A stretch of DNA of 64,000 nucleotides from JABDII01 sp963815325. GTDB taxonomy: Bacteria > Gemmatimonadota > Gemmatimonadetes > Gemmatimonadales > GWC2-71-9. This document shows, piece by piece, positions 37,401-45,366 of this stretch. How positions within the stretch are numbered: the stretch's first letter is position 1; every line of letters starts with the position of its first letter. Under the pieces are notes generated by a model, which worked only from the letters and a program-made list of their open reading frames with translations, was not told the origin of the DNA and did no database searches. The DNA lies in NCBI GenBank assembly GCA_963815325.1, contig CAWFGG010000001.1:62001-126000 (forward strand), given 5' to 3'. The position numbers and the translations under genes are program-made.

Positions 37401-37456
37401 GCGACACCGGAGAGCGTCGCCAGAGCGAAGGTGGCAATGAGTATGAGACGTTTCAT
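34436..37456 (-). CDS. Large secreted protein with glycoside-hydrolase-like barrel
   Basis: 1006 residues from ATG 37456, after which a signal peptide (LILIATFALATLSGVAVA) is cleaved. The N-terminal half is beta-rich. The C-terminal half resembles the TIM barrel of uncharacterised GH-like proteins of the DUF6067 type: KAYIDDAHARGMKVKIYYTVREL, GINWL-like LNWLVRNVGIDGLYIDDVAFDR and GALIDLHSANQFNERDGFANSANLYLE, with carboxylates placed as in glycosidases. A last beta domain follows. A polysaccharide or glycan substrate outside the cytoplasm is inferred. No carbohydrate transporter is adjacent. The family assignment is moderate. Confidence 0.7.
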   Translation of the reverse strand: MKRLILIATFALATLSGVAVAQAPSYGTGTWEPDSLGNHRAVVRVTNDVDAVWVRIPWRRRDLEPEKKNIIIIDAQSGARIRNVARIAINREYGDLVFQPVIAPGRYYVYYLPYTGNVRSNYPKITYPPPQALADSGWLERHGLVVPSAVRDRLSEFPRGQVVELQSVDEFNSFYPMEVIATTAEMQALLARYPDEPYLVFPEDRSLPIRMQGDLPYKWTQTEIGLPFQGTAQRGEFYAFQLGVYAARQRIDDVRVEFGDLTTSRAGYVIPASAFRCINLGGVDWRGRPFTRRVTVDVGTVQPLWCGVRIPDSAAAGLYRGQLTVAPVGLAKTTVDLEIDVTRFLLHSSGDDEPWRLARLRWLDSRLAEDDGLVPPYTKVEVRGGTVSILGRTVALGLHGLPVQITSFFAPEMTRLVDRGRDLLRGPVALVIEDQDGRPIPWEGSPIVFVKQAEGAAAWESKSKAGPVVMDLHAEIEFDGNIEFTVALQSAVETSVRDIRLEIPIRKDVARYAMGMGLKGGFAPATFDWTWQVPHNQDGAWIGDVNAGLQFRLKDDKYSRPLNTNFYLSKPLVMPASWHNGGRGGCRFRDRDEDTYLVTCYSGPRTFRAGEVQRYDFLLLLTPFKPIDTPAQWATRYFHAFEPLDSVALTGANTINVHHATEINPWINYPFLRPAEMKAYIDDAHARGMKVKIYYTVRELTTKAPELFALKSLGDEVFSPGEGGGFSWLQEHLDGNYIAAWHVPRIKDAAIVNTGISRWHNYYVEGLNWLVRNVGIDGLYIDDVAFDRSIMKRVRKVLDRNRPGALIDLHSANQFNERDGFANSANLYLEHFPFINRLWFGEYFDYDAPPEFWLVEMSGIPFGLMGEMLQDGGNQWRGMVYGMTSRLPWAGDPRPLWKLWDEFGIADSRMVGYWVPDRPVRTGREDVLATTYVKNGAALVALASWAESPVSVQLDIDWDALGLDPSTATINAPAVEGFQEARSFNIDAAIPVEPGKGWVLEVKSKE

Positions 37457-37495
37457 GGTAGGATCGAATCTCGTGTGAACAAAGAAGGACATTGG

Positions 37496-39418
37496 CTACG
37501 GTGTCCGGCCGCGTCTCAACCGCTCCATCATGAGTTCGTAAGCCACGCCAACAAAGTTCTGTTCGCTCACCAACCCGACGAGCTTCCCGTGGGAGACGAC
37601 CGGAAGAGCGGAGACCCGCTTGGCGCGCATGAGCTCGATGGCCTCGATCGTCGGCATGTCCGGTGGAACGGTAATGGGATCCGGGTACATGATCTCCTGC
37701 ACCGCCATGGTGCCTTCGCTGGGAATGCCGCCCTCGGCCAAGAGCCGAATCAGAAGCCGGTACGAGACGATCCCCACCAATTGGTGGTCATGGTCTTCCA
37801 CCAGCACATGCCGGAGTTGCTTCCGATCCATGACGAAAGCGACCCGATCCACCAGTTCATCTTCGCTGACGGTGAAGAGGTCGGTGTCCATGAACTGCTC
37901 GATGCGCGCGTAGGCCTCCTCCCAGCCGGCCGACTCATCCAGACGGGCCAACGGCCATTCGTGGACCGGCGCCCGCGTCTCCTGGCGGGCCACCGTTGCG
38001 GCCGTGAGCGCCGCGAGGTGCTCGGCCGTGCTGCCCTTTCCGCTCATCGCGGCCAGCGACTCCAACAGCCAGCCGGCACCGACCCGGCGGCTCGCGACCC
38101 GCGCCTCGATGACGCCGAGGTAGCGGTCGATGTCCGACGAGTCGACCGCAACCGACTCGAGGCCCGCACGCGCCAGCGGCAAGAGCTGGGAGAGGATCAG
38201 CTCGGGCGCGGTCACCATCTGCCCATCGATCCAATTGAAACCGGCCTTGAGTCCCAACCGACCGGCCGCCACGAAATTCGCCTTGGCATCCGAGAAATCC
38301 AGCCGGTGGGAAATGTCCCCGAATTCTTCGGTGGCGCCCAGCATGAGCCCGGCCCAAAAGGCGGCGTTGGCCACTTCATCGAGCACCGATGGACCCGCGG
38401 GCAGTAGTCGGCACTCGATCCGCAGGTGGGCATGGCCGTTTCCGATGCCGTAACAGGCGCGGTTCCAGGTGTAGACCGTGCTGTTGTGGAGACGCAGTGC
38501 CTGGAGCTCGGGCGCTCGCCCCGCGTCGATCTCGCGCATGGGGTCTTGGGTGACCGGCGTGGCCATGAGGACCGGGAATCGGGCGACGTCCTCTTGGAAC
38601 ACCTCGAGCACGCTCTCCTTGACCCATCGCTCCCCGAAGCGCACCCGTGGGCTGAGTTCGCGGGCGTGCACGCTCGCTCGCCGGGTATCGATGGACTGCC
38701 GGAAGAGCGCGATTCGCGTCTCCATCCAGAGCCGCCGCCCGAAGAGCAGCGGCGAATTCACCGCCGCGGCCAACACCGGCGCCGCAATCGCCTGGGCCAT
38801 GTTGTAGAACCGGGCGAATTCCTCGGCGCTGACCTGGAGGTGAATCTGGAAGCTGGTATTGCAGGCTTCGAGCATGACGTTGTCGTGCTCGACGTGTAAT
38901 TCGTCGGCGCCCTCGACATGGAGATGGAGCGGTCCGCCGCGGAGTCGGCACGTGGCGTCATTCAGCGCTTGGTACCGGGGCCGCGGGCTCATGTTGTCCA
39001 GTCGCAAATCGGACTTGGACAAGGTCGGCAGGATGCCGGTCAAGACGACCTTGGCATGAGCCTCGTGGGCGGCAGCGCCAAGCAAGGCGAGCAGCGAATC
39101 GAGCTCACGTTCCATCGCCCCGAAACACCCGCCCGCGAGGGGGAAGGGGCTGAGATTCGTCTCCAGATTGAACCGCGCCAGCTCGGTCGTGAAGCGCGGG
39201 TCATTCAGGGTCTCCAGTATCTCCAACGCGACCGGCGCGGGCTTCCAGGCATGGTCGACCAGAAAGACCTCCTGCTCCGCCCCGATCCGACGGTGTCCCG
39301 ACTCGATCATGCCAAGCGACAGCATGCGTTCGAGCGCGTTGAGATCGTTCAGGAGATGCCGCGTGAATTGCCGGATAGCCTCGGGGGAAAGATCCGGCTG
39401 AACGTCCTGCTGGCCCAC
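37496..39418 (-). CDS. Glutamate-cysteine ligase family 2 protein fused to CBS domains
   Basis: 640 residues from GTG 39418 with AGGAGG seven bases upstream. Residues 1-480 match GCS2: IGAEQEVFLVD near residue 45 starts the ATP-grasp-like fold, with NLSPFPLAGGCFGAMERELD, LTGILPTLSKSDLRLDNMSPRPRY and LHLHVEGADELHVEHDN, and HAHLRIECRLLPAGPS. Residues 510-640 form a CBS pair (FTVSEDELVDRVAFVMDRKQLRHVLVED and PDPITVPPDMPTIEAIELMRAKRVSALPVV). GCS2 proteins ligate Glu to Cys or another amine; the CBS pair would sense adenine nucleotides and set activity. The fusion is notable. Confidence 0.85.
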   Translation of the reverse strand: MGQQDVQPDLSPEAIRQFTRHLLNDLNALERMLSLGMIESGHRRIGAEQEVFLVDHAWKPAPVALEILETLNDPRFTTELARFNLETNLSPFPLAGGCFGAMERELDSLLALLGAAAHEAHAKVVLTGILPTLSKSDLRLDNMSPRPRYQALNDATCRLRGGPLHLHVEGADELHVEHDNVMLEACNTSFQIHLQVSAEEFARFYNMAQAIAAPVLAAAVNSPLLFGRRLWMETRIALFRQSIDTRRASVHARELSPRVRFGERWVKESVLEVFQEDVARFPVLMATPVTQDPMREIDAGRAPELQALRLHNSTVYTWNRACYGIGNGHAHLRIECRLLPAGPSVLDEVANAAFWAGLMLGATEEFGDISHRLDFSDAKANFVAAGRLGLKAGFNWIDGQMVTAPELILSQLLPLARAGLESVAVDSSDIDRYLGVIEARVASRRVGAGWLLESLAAMSGKGSTAEHLAALTAATVARQETRAPVHEWPLARLDESAGWEEAYARIEQFMDTDLFTVSEDELVDRVAFVMDRKQLRHVLVEDHDHQLVGIVSYRLLIRLLAEGGIPSEGTMAVQEIMYPDPITVPPDMPTIEAIELMRAKRVSALPVVSHGKLVGLVSEQNFVGVAYELMMERLRRGRTP

Positions 39419-39491
39419 AAGCCACCTCCTTCCTCCGGGGAAGGTGGCTCGGAGCTGGGCGGTGCGCCAGGGGATGGCGCGAGCAAATACA

Positions 39492-39530
39492 GCAAAGCCT
39501 CGGCGTCGGAATCCGACCGCGAGGCTTTGC
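39492..39530 (-). terminator. Long hairpin after the small zinc-ribbon gene
   Basis: An 11-bp stem GCAAAGCCTCG / CGAGGCTTTGC continues across a small internal loop into GTCGG / CCGAC. On the minus strand it follows the zinc-ribbon stop by 46 bases and is followed by TGTATTTGC. It separates that gene from GCS2. Confidence 0.65.
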
Positions 39531-39576
39531 GTGTGGGTGGACCGCCTATCGGCGGTTCGGTCTGGTCAGAAGCAGC

Positions 39577-39798
39577 TCAGTAGCACTCGTCGCAACAGGC
39601 CATGCAGAGCCCGGGCGTGTCACACTGGTCGGCCGATAGGGTTTCGCCGCACCGGACACACAGCATGCCCTCGGGTTCGAGCGCAGGCTCCGACTCGCCG
39701 GACGCATCGGGTGCATCGAACGGGTACCCGCAGCCGGGGCACGCCGTGGCCATGTGTGAAATCGTGCGGGCGCATTCAGGACATTGAACGAGGGTCAT
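39577..39798 (-). CDS. Small double zinc-ribbon protein
   Basis: 73 residues from ATG 39798, with GGAGAT upstream. It has a classical zinc ribbon CPECARTISHMATACPGCGYPF, then an acidic linker (SGESEPALEPEG), then a second Cys cluster CVRCGETLSADQCDTPGLCMACC ending CDECY, with at least eight further Cys. Two or three zinc sites are likely. Function unknown; such short proteins may bind nucleic acids or serve in zinc storage. The longer upstream frame is not supported. Confidence 0.75.
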   Translation of the reverse strand: MTLVQCPECARTISHMATACPGCGYPFDAPDASGESEPALEPEGMLCVRCGETLSADQCDTPGLCMACCDECY

Positions 39799-39962
39799 AG
39801 CGATCTCCGCTTGGGCTTCCGAAGCCGAGCCTGCAAGACTCGCGCCTTGGGTGCAGAATGTGGAGTCCACGATGAAGGTGACGTGAGGATATTCGGAGGA
39901 TCCCTTCAATCTCGGCCGATTCCCCGGAACGGGTGCCCAGCGACCACCGCGCGAAGAAGCCC

Positions 39963-40556
39963 TCACCGCCAGCCCACCCGCCGAGCCCATTCGGCCTGCA
40001 GGCGCCGCCACTGGCCGAGGTCTGCCGGCGGGCCCGGCCCCTCCCTGAGGGTCTCCGCTTCCACCCGGCGGATCGCCTCAGCCAGCGGCGGGAGGTCCAC
40101 ATCGCTCCGCAGCTGGTCCACAGCGCGGGCATCCTCGAGCGGCCCCGGGCTCAACCGTCCGGCCTCGTCCCAATCCAAACAGGTGCCGTAGCGCTGGGGC
40201 CGCCCCTCGTTGAAACGGATCCTGTCTTCCAGGTAGGCGGCGTGCTGGGCAGGGGCCTCCCCGCGGGCGACGGCTTCACGGAGGAGCGTCAGGCACTTCC
40301 GTTGAAACGCGGGCAGGCTGATCGCGTGCTGGGCAAGGATCCACGCCGCTCGGCAGCCGTCGGACCCGACCTTCGACCGACCGGGCCAACCTTCCGCTGC
40401 GAGGATCGTCTCCAGCTGGGCGGCATTATCGAGATGCACCTGCTCCATTGCCGGAGCGTAGCCGCCGAACAACACCCCGTCTTTCGCGAGGCGTGCCCTG
40501 GTTTCCTGGTCACGGCGTTCTAGGCGGAGGAGTTCTAGGGTGAGATCAGATCGCAT
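39963..40556 (-). CDS. DUF6624 family protein
   Basis: 197 residues, no signal peptide. The hallmark is HAAYLEDRIRFNEGRPQRYGTCLDWDEAGRLSPGPLED near residues 105-142, matching the DUF6624 pattern (DRIRxxEGRPQxYGT). The first half is helical, with GYAPAMEQVHLDNAAQLETILAAEGWPGRSKVG. The family's role is unknown. The gene is alone, between the zinc-ribbon gene and the divergent NmrA-type reductase. Confidence 0.82.
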   Translation of the reverse strand: MRSDLTLELLRLERRDQETRARLAKDGVLFGGYAPAMEQVHLDNAAQLETILAAEGWPGRSKVGSDGCRAAWILAQHAISLPAFQRKCLTLLREAVARGEAPAQHAAYLEDRIRFNEGRPQRYGTCLDWDEAGRLSPGPLEDARAVDQLRSDVDLPPLAEAIRRVEAETLREGPGPPADLGQWRRLQAEWARRVGWR

Positions 40557-40640
40557 CGACCCTCGTTTGTGGCAATTCAGGCTCGGGTGTTAGCTTAGCG
40601 CCCCAAGGCGGCAATCCACAATCACTCTCACGGAGCAGCC

Positions 40641-41504
40641 ATGATTCTAGTCACTGGATCGACCGGCACGATCGGCAGCGAGCTGCTGAGGCTCCTCGGC
40701 GAGCGGGGCATCCCCTGTCGGGCTCTGGTGCGAACACCGGAGAAGGCCGAAGGCATGCGAGCGCGCCAGATCGAGGCCGTGGTCGGCGACTTCGCGGAGC
40801 CTGCGAGCCTCGATCGAGCACTCGAAGGGATCTCGAGCGTCTTTCTCTTGAGCGCGGCCCACGAACGCCAGGCCGAACTCCAGCTCAACGCAATCGCTGC
40901 CGCCAAGCGCGCAGGCGTAGGGTATATCGTCAAAGTGTCGGTGATCGGCGCCGCCCCCGATGCACCGATCAAGTTGGGACGGGACCATGCGGCCGTCGAG
41001 CAGGGAATCCTCGACGCCGAGATCAGCGCGGCCATTCTCCAGCCCCATTCGTTCATGCAGAACATGCTTGGCTCGGCACAGCTCATTCGACAGAAGGGCG
41101 AGTTCTACGGCTCGACCGGCCCTGCCAAGGCGCCACTGATCGACGCCCGCGACGTGGCAGCCGCGGCGGCCACGCTCCTGAGCCAACCCAGCGCTCGGAC
41201 CGTGTCGCACACCTTGACGGGACCGGAAGCCATCTCGAACAACGAAATCGCGCGTATCCTCGGCGACGTGATGGGGACGCCGGTTCGGTATGTCGACATT
41301 CCCGGCGAGCAACTCAAGGCGGGAATGGTTGCAGCCGGGATGCCCAACTGGTTGGCGACCGACCTCCAAACCCTGAACGAGATGTGGGCCAACGGCGTGG
41401 GACTGGAAGTCAGCAAGGCCATCCCGAGCATTACCGGGCGGCCGGGCCGGACGTTTCAAGAGTTTGCGCGGGACTACGCGGCGGCGTTCCGGGGAGCGGC
41501 GTAG
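40641..41504 (+). CDS. NmrA/QOR2-like NAD(P)-dependent oxidoreductase
   Basis: 287 residues. MILVTGSTGTIGSELLRLL is the Rossmann loop; ALVRTPEKAEGM lets NADP(H) binding be guessed; VVGDFAEPASLDRAL and FLLSAAHERQAELQLNAIAAAKRAG follow the extended-SDR pattern. The YIVKVSVIGA and HAAVEQGILDAEISAAILQPHSFMQNML segments are typical for QOR2/NmrA-like quinone reductases. It is 49% shorter in the C-terminal domain than classical extended SDRs. AGGAGC-type SD precedes the ATG. It converges on the SCO gene with only seven bases between stops. Confidence 0.85.
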   Translation: MILVTGSTGTIGSELLRLLGERGIPCRALVRTPEKAEGMRARQIEAVVGDFAEPASLDRALEGISSVFLLSAAHERQAELQLNAIAAAKRAGVGYIVKVSVIGAAPDAPIKLGRDHAAVEQGILDAEISAAILQPHSFMQNMLGSAQLIRQKGEFYGSTGPAKAPLIDARDVAAAAATLLSQPSARTVSHTLTGPEAISNNEIARILGDVMGTPVRYVDIPGEQLKAGMVAAGMPNWLATDLQTLNEMWANGVGLEVSKAIPSITGRPGRTFQEFARDYAAAFRGAA

Positions 41505-41511
41505 AAACAGT

Positions 41512-42396
41512 TCAAAGCTGCCGCGCCAGGGCGACCAGGTCGGCGGTGGTGCCCGACGTGACGAATGCGATCGTCCCGTTTCGGTCGATCACATAGACCG
41601 CCCGCGAGTGCACCACGTCTCCGGTGGTTTTGTCCCTGGCCCGGGTCACGTTCCAGTGATCGAGCACTCCTTCGACTTGGTCGATGGTCCCACTGAGCAC
41701 GTGCCCGCGGGCTCCGAGCTCCCACTGCTCGGCCAGCGCGGGCAGGCGGGTCGGCACGTCGCGCCACGGATCGAGTGTCACGACGAGGGCCACCGGATCG
41801 AGGTCCAATACCTCGTCGCACGCCCGAAGCACGTCGCGCACCACGACCGGGCACACCGTTTCACAATGGCCGAAGGCGAAGGTTACGAAGACCGGTCGGC
41901 CACGAAATTGCTCGAGCGAGATGTCGTGACCGTACTGATCCACCAGGCGTAGGCTCGGTGCGGCCCGATCGAGTCGGGGCGGAAGCGACGCAACAGCCTC
42001 GGACGCGACAGGAGGGTCGTCGAATGCGCCCGCTGCGGCCGAGGCATTCAGCACCCGTAGCGTGGCAGCGGTGAATCCGGCACCGAGCAAGAGCCCGAGC
42101 GCCCCCAACGCGATTCGCCCACCGAGCCAGCCGCTCAGGGTCCTCACTCCGCCCTCCAGCGCCTCGCCCCAGAGGGCGAACAACACGCCGAACATGATGG
42201 TGGGTTGAAGCACGAGCGCGACCCACCCGGCGGCGTCGGGTAGGCCACCGGGGGCCGCTCCGAAGCAGACTTCCCGCGTGCGGGCGAGCCAGGTGGCGCT
42301 CGCCGTCGCGGGCCAAAGGGCCAGGGCCCACCAGACCACGGTGATGCCGACGAGGCAGGTGGCCGCCGCAAGCGCGGCGGCCTCACGCGACCGCAT
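41512..42396 (-). CDS. Membrane-anchored SCO1/SenC-type copper chaperone
   Basis: 294 residues. The N-terminal 125 residues hold three hydrophobic helices, unlike ordinary SCO proteins with one anchor. The C-terminal thioredoxin-like domain has the copper-binding FAFGHCETVCPVV motif (Cys-x3-Cys) near residue 178, and the third ligand His in GDVVHSRAVYVID. SCO proteins load CuA of cytochrome oxidase subunit II. It is the last gene of the respiratory operon, six bases after subunit I, exactly where a CuA assembly factor would be expected. Confidence 0.9.
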   Translation of the reverse strand: MRSREAAALAAATCLVGITVVWWALALWPATASATWLARTREVCFGAAPGGLPDAAGWVALVLQPTIMFGVLFALWGEALEGGVRTLSGWLGGRIALGALGLLLGAGFTAATLRVLNASAAAGAFDDPPVASEAVASLPPRLDRAAPSLRLVDQYGHDISLEQFRGRPVFVTFAFGHCETVCPVVVRDVLRACDEVLDLDPVALVVTLDPWRDVPTRLPALAEQWELGARGHVLSGTIDQVEGVLDHWNVTRARDKTTGDVVHSRAVYVIDRNGTIAFVTSGTTADLVALARQL

Positions 42397-42402
42397 GCAC
42401 CC

Positions 42403-44097
42403 TCATCCGATCTTCCACAGGAAGGACAGGAGCTTCCAATTCACGAAGTAGTACACCACGAACGCCGCGAGGAACACGAAGACCAGAACCATCGTCCCGC
42501 GGGAGGCGTACAATGCACTGCCGTCCGCGTCGCCTGCCGGCAGCGCACTCGGCGGATTCAGGATACCCGGCGGAAGCCCCCGGGTGGAACCTGCTTCCAG
42601 TTTCTTGCCGAAGAACACCGACCACACGGTCACCAGGATGAAGATCCCGCCACCTAGCGCGGCCAGGAGGCCGCCGATGGCCATGATACCGATCAGGAGA
42701 TCGACCGCGGGTGAAAATTGGATGTCGAAGGGCGCCTGGGCAAAGCTGATGTCCCAGTGCCGCCGCGGCACGCCGAAGGTGCCTGCGAAGGTCATGCAGA
42801 TCGAAAAGATGAACATGCCGATGGCGAAGAGATACGGCTGGATCTTGGCCAACGGCCAAAACGCGACCTCTTTTCGGAACACCAACGGAATCACGTAGTA
42901 CGTCAGCCCCATGAAGGCGAGGGCCGTCCCGCTCACCACCGTGGCGTGGAAGTGGCCCGGAATGCGGAGGGTGTTGTGGGCGATGATGTTGATTTGCTCC
43001 GTGCCGAACGTGACGCCGGTGATGCCGCCGACAAATCCGAACACCACGACGGAGAACACCAAGGCACTGAACCCCGGATCGCCCCAGGGTGCTTTCCGGA
43101 GCCACTCGAATAAGCCCTTGGTGAGCCCGCGCACCCGTTGCCCCAGTTCGATTCCTGCGGGGACGGTAAAGCCGTGAATCATGCTGGCGAGCACGGCCAG
43201 GTACATGGCATAGCTCGTGTTCCACACCTTCCAGGCTGGGCCCATGCCGGGATCGACCAGGAGGTGGTGGGCCGACGCCATGGAAATGAAGAGCACGTAG
43301 AGCACGAAGGCCGTGCGGCTGATCTTCTCGTTGATGACGACCGAGCCCACCGTCAACGCGCCCAGGAGGTACCACACCGACACCATGGCCGCCATGTTGA
43401 TCTGCTGCGACGAGTGGCCCAGGCCCCACCACACCAGCCGGTAGATCTGGGGATCCATGTTCATCCAACCCATCGACCAGAAGAAGGTCGGGATGTAAGC
43501 CGCGGCCCCGTGCCCCAACGTGATGACCGCAATGATGGCCGCGGTCGTGGCACCGAAGGTGATGAGCGGCATCGAACCCTCGTAGGTCTTTTCCCGCTTC
43601 GCTACCACCAGCGTGCCGAAGAAGATGCCCACAACCAGCAAGGCACCGACCGCGAAGAGAATGACACCCAGGTAGAACAGCGGATCGGCCCGGAGCGGCA
43701 CGTACGAGGTGAACAGGACGTCCGCCTTCCCCGCAATCATCATCCACTCTACCATGACGGTTCCCAGCACCATGAGGCCGAAGGAAAACCATGCCAGCCG
43801 TGGAGCTGGGACGCGGCTGTTCAGAAGTACCGCGCTCGCGAAGTAGAGGATGGCCATCTCGAAGAACAGGATGAAGAAGATCAACATGTTCATCCCGTGA
43901 ATGGTCAGCACGCGGTAGAACCACGTGGCGTCCAGTAGATGGACCGCCTGCCACCGCGTCAGGAGGACGAGAATGGCCGCAATGCCGCCGATCAGGAGCG
44001 TGACGGTGCCGGCGACCGCGTTGGCCTTGATGAGCGCGTCCGCCTGCGCGTGCACCTTGAGTCCCGTCGTGGGACAGACTCGGAAGCTCGAGTTCAT
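42403..44097 (-). CDS. B-type heme-copper reductase subunit I (oxygen or NO reductase)
   Basis: 564 residues, about 12-13 helices. Expected ligands are present: H67 (TIHGM) and H384 for the low-spin heme, H382 for the active-site heme (GHFHATV), and H228, H277, H278 for CuB (GLGHSSQQI and SAHHLLVDPG). The usual cross-linked Tyr four residues after the first CuB His is Gln (Q232), and the cbb3-type Tyr position in the next helix is also not Tyr. Subunit II carries CuA and the operon starts with an Rrf2 regulator, so a CuA-type NO reductase of the B lineage is a real alternative to an oxygen reductase. The start overlaps subunit II as ATGA. Confidence 0.88.
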   Translation of the reverse strand: MNSSFRVCPTTGLKVHAQADALIKANAVAGTVTLLIGGIAAILVLLTRWQAVHLLDATWFYRVLTIHGMNMLIFFILFFEMAILYFASAVLLNSRVPAPRLAWFSFGLMVLGTVMVEWMMIAGKADVLFTSYVPLRADPLFYLGVILFAVGALLVVGIFFGTLVVAKREKTYEGSMPLITFGATTAAIIAVITLGHGAAAYIPTFFWSMGWMNMDPQIYRLVWWGLGHSSQQINMAAMVSVWYLLGALTVGSVVINEKISRTAFVLYVLFISMASAHHLLVDPGMGPAWKVWNTSYAMYLAVLASMIHGFTVPAGIELGQRVRGLTKGLFEWLRKAPWGDPGFSALVFSVVVFGFVGGITGVTFGTEQINIIAHNTLRIPGHFHATVVSGTALAFMGLTYYVIPLVFRKEVAFWPLAKIQPYLFAIGMFIFSICMTFAGTFGVPRRHWDISFAQAPFDIQFSPAVDLLIGIMAIGGLLAALGGGIFILVTVWSVFFGKKLEAGSTRGLPPGILNPPSALPAGDADGSALYASRGTMVLVFVFLAAFVVYYFVNWKLLSFLWKIG

Positions 44098-44678
44098 TGC
44101 ACGCCCTCCTCAGCGACAGCCTCGGTGTTCAGCGCCGTGGTTGGCCCGTCGACCACGACGACCTTGCCGAGCATCAGGTGGTGGCCGATGCCGCAGAACT
44201 CGTTGCAGATGATGCGGAAATCGCCGGCCTCGGTCGGGGTGACGCGCAGGCCGTAGTCGTAGCCGGGAACGATCTGGAAATTGATGTTCAACGGATAGAG
44301 ACTGAACCCGTGATTCACGTCGAGCGAGGAGATGTGCAGCGTGTATTGCACGTCCTTCTGGAGACGCAGGACTGGACGCCAGCTATACATCGACGCCGAG
44401 AGATAGATGTCGCTCCCCGGGGGAGGTTCGACGACCGGAATGCCTTGCTCGGTCCCGACCTGATACGTGCGGATGAACTCTTCCGTGCGGGCGCGGAATG
44501 CCTCCGGTTCCACCCGGCTCCGGATGCCGGACGGATTCTGTCCGCCGCGAACGTGCCACAGGGGCATCATGGCGAACAGCACCATGCACCAGACGAAAGC
44601 CACGATTACCCAAAGGCGCTCGGTCTTGTGCGCGGGCTTCCACCAGATCCCCTTGGGGGATTGGACGCCTGTATTCAT
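44094..44678 (-). CDS. CuA subunit II of the heme-copper reductase
   Basis: 194 residues, short as in ba3-type enzymes. One N-terminal helix (LWVIVAFVWCMVLFAMM) anchors a cupredoxin domain with a complete binuclear CuA site: H123 (DVNHGF), C158 and C162 (CNEFC), H166 and M169 (GHHLM). It accepts electrons from cytochrome c and passes them to subunit I. The frame ends in an ATGA overlap with subunit I and begins 16 bases after a tiny one-helix subunit. A complete CuA site argues against a cNOR-type partner (heme c). Confidence 0.93.
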   Translation of the reverse strand: MNTGVQSPKGIWWKPAHKTERLWVIVAFVWCMVLFAMMPLWHVRGGQNPSGIRSRVEPEAFRARTEEFIRTYQVGTEQGIPVVEPPPGSDIYLSASMYSWRPVLRLQKDVQYTLHISSLDVNHGFSLYPLNINFQIVPGYDYGLRVTPTEAGDFRIICNEFCGIGHHLMLGKVVVVDGPTTALNTEAVAEEGVQ

Positions 44679-44694
44679 CGGTGTGCTCCGCCGC

Positions 44695-44868
44695 TCAGGG
44701 GAGGGTGGCCTTCGGGAGGGATGTGATCTCCCATAGGCCCCACAAGGTGTAGAACAGGAGCATGACGACGATTCCGGCTACTAACAGCAGGAACGGGTTG
44801 TCGTACAACCGTTGGCCCAACGGAACCTCGGTCCCCGCGTCCGTTGTCCCTTCGTGATCATCCGCCAT
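44695..44868 (-). CDS. 57-residue one-helix subunit of the heme-copper reductase
   Basis: A 57-codon frame from ATG 44868 with GAGGAGG ten bases upstream. An acidic N-terminus (MADDHEGTTDAGTEV) leads to one hydrophobic helix (FLLLVAGIVVMLLFYTLWGLW). It lies between the Rrf2 gene (12 bases) and subunit II (16 bases), where ba3-type oxidases encode their small IIa subunit. Its role is inferred from position and topology: it would complete the helix bundle around subunit I. Confidence 0.8.
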   Translation of the reverse strand: MADDHEGTTDAGTEVPLGQRLYDNPFLLLVAGIVVMLLFYTLWGLWEITSLPKATLP

Positions 44869-44880
44869 CGTGCGCCTCCT

Positions 44881-45306
44881 CTAGGGTGTCCGGCCAGCCA
44901 CACGAGCTGGCTGCCCAACCACATCGGCCACCGTGGTCTCTCGTACGAACCGGGCGACCTCCTCGCCCAACCGGCTCCAGCGCGAATGCACCGCGCAGGC
45001 CCGTTCATCCGAACATTCCGCCCGGCCCAGCAGGCAGCGCCGGCGGGCGTCGACCGACTCGAATACCGAAACCACGTCCAGCAGCGAGACTTCCTCGGCG
45101 GGCCGGCTGAGCTCGAAACCGCCGTGCTTTCCCCGGGATGACTTGACCACCCCGGCCCGAGCCATCGCATGCATGATCTTGGACAGGTAGTTGGCGGGCA
45201 CACCGATGGCCCCGGCGATCTCGGCAACCGGCTCGGGGCCGCTGCCCCCGTGCTTCGCCAAATGGAACACCGCGCTGAGGGCGTATTCCGAGGTTCCAGA
45301 GAACAT
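44881..45306 (-). CDS. Rrf2-family iron-sulfur transcription regulator
   Basis: 141 residues from ATG 45306. The winged helix starts MFSGTSEYALSAVFHLAKHG; recognition region IGVPANYLSKIMHAMARAGVVKSSRGKHGGFELSR. Three Cys at 91, 98 and 104 (spacing Cys-x6-Cys-x5-Cys, followed by His 107) would hold an Fe-S cluster, as in IscR and NsrR. Cluster loss on NO or redox stress would relieve repression. It is the first gene of the heme-copper operon and probably represses it, and perhaps the divergent cytochrome b operon. Whether it senses NO, iron or redox state is not shown. Confidence 0.9.
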   Translation of the reverse strand: MFSGTSEYALSAVFHLAKHGGSGPEPVAEIAGAIGVPANYLSKIMHAMARAGVVKSSRGKHGGFELSRPAEEVSLLDVVSVFESVDARRRCLLGRAECSDERACAVHSRWSRLGEEVARFVRETTVADVVGQPARVAGRTP

Positions 45307-45366
45307 CGTGGCGGGCTTCCCCCTGGACTTGGGCCCCTGGCTAATTACGATATTGACATGAGACAA

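Noticed and set aside
42383..43954. His/Arg-rich 523-residue frame on the minus strand
   Set aside because: It is a shifted reading of the heme-copper subunit I gene, with no domain match and the skewed composition of a shadow frame.
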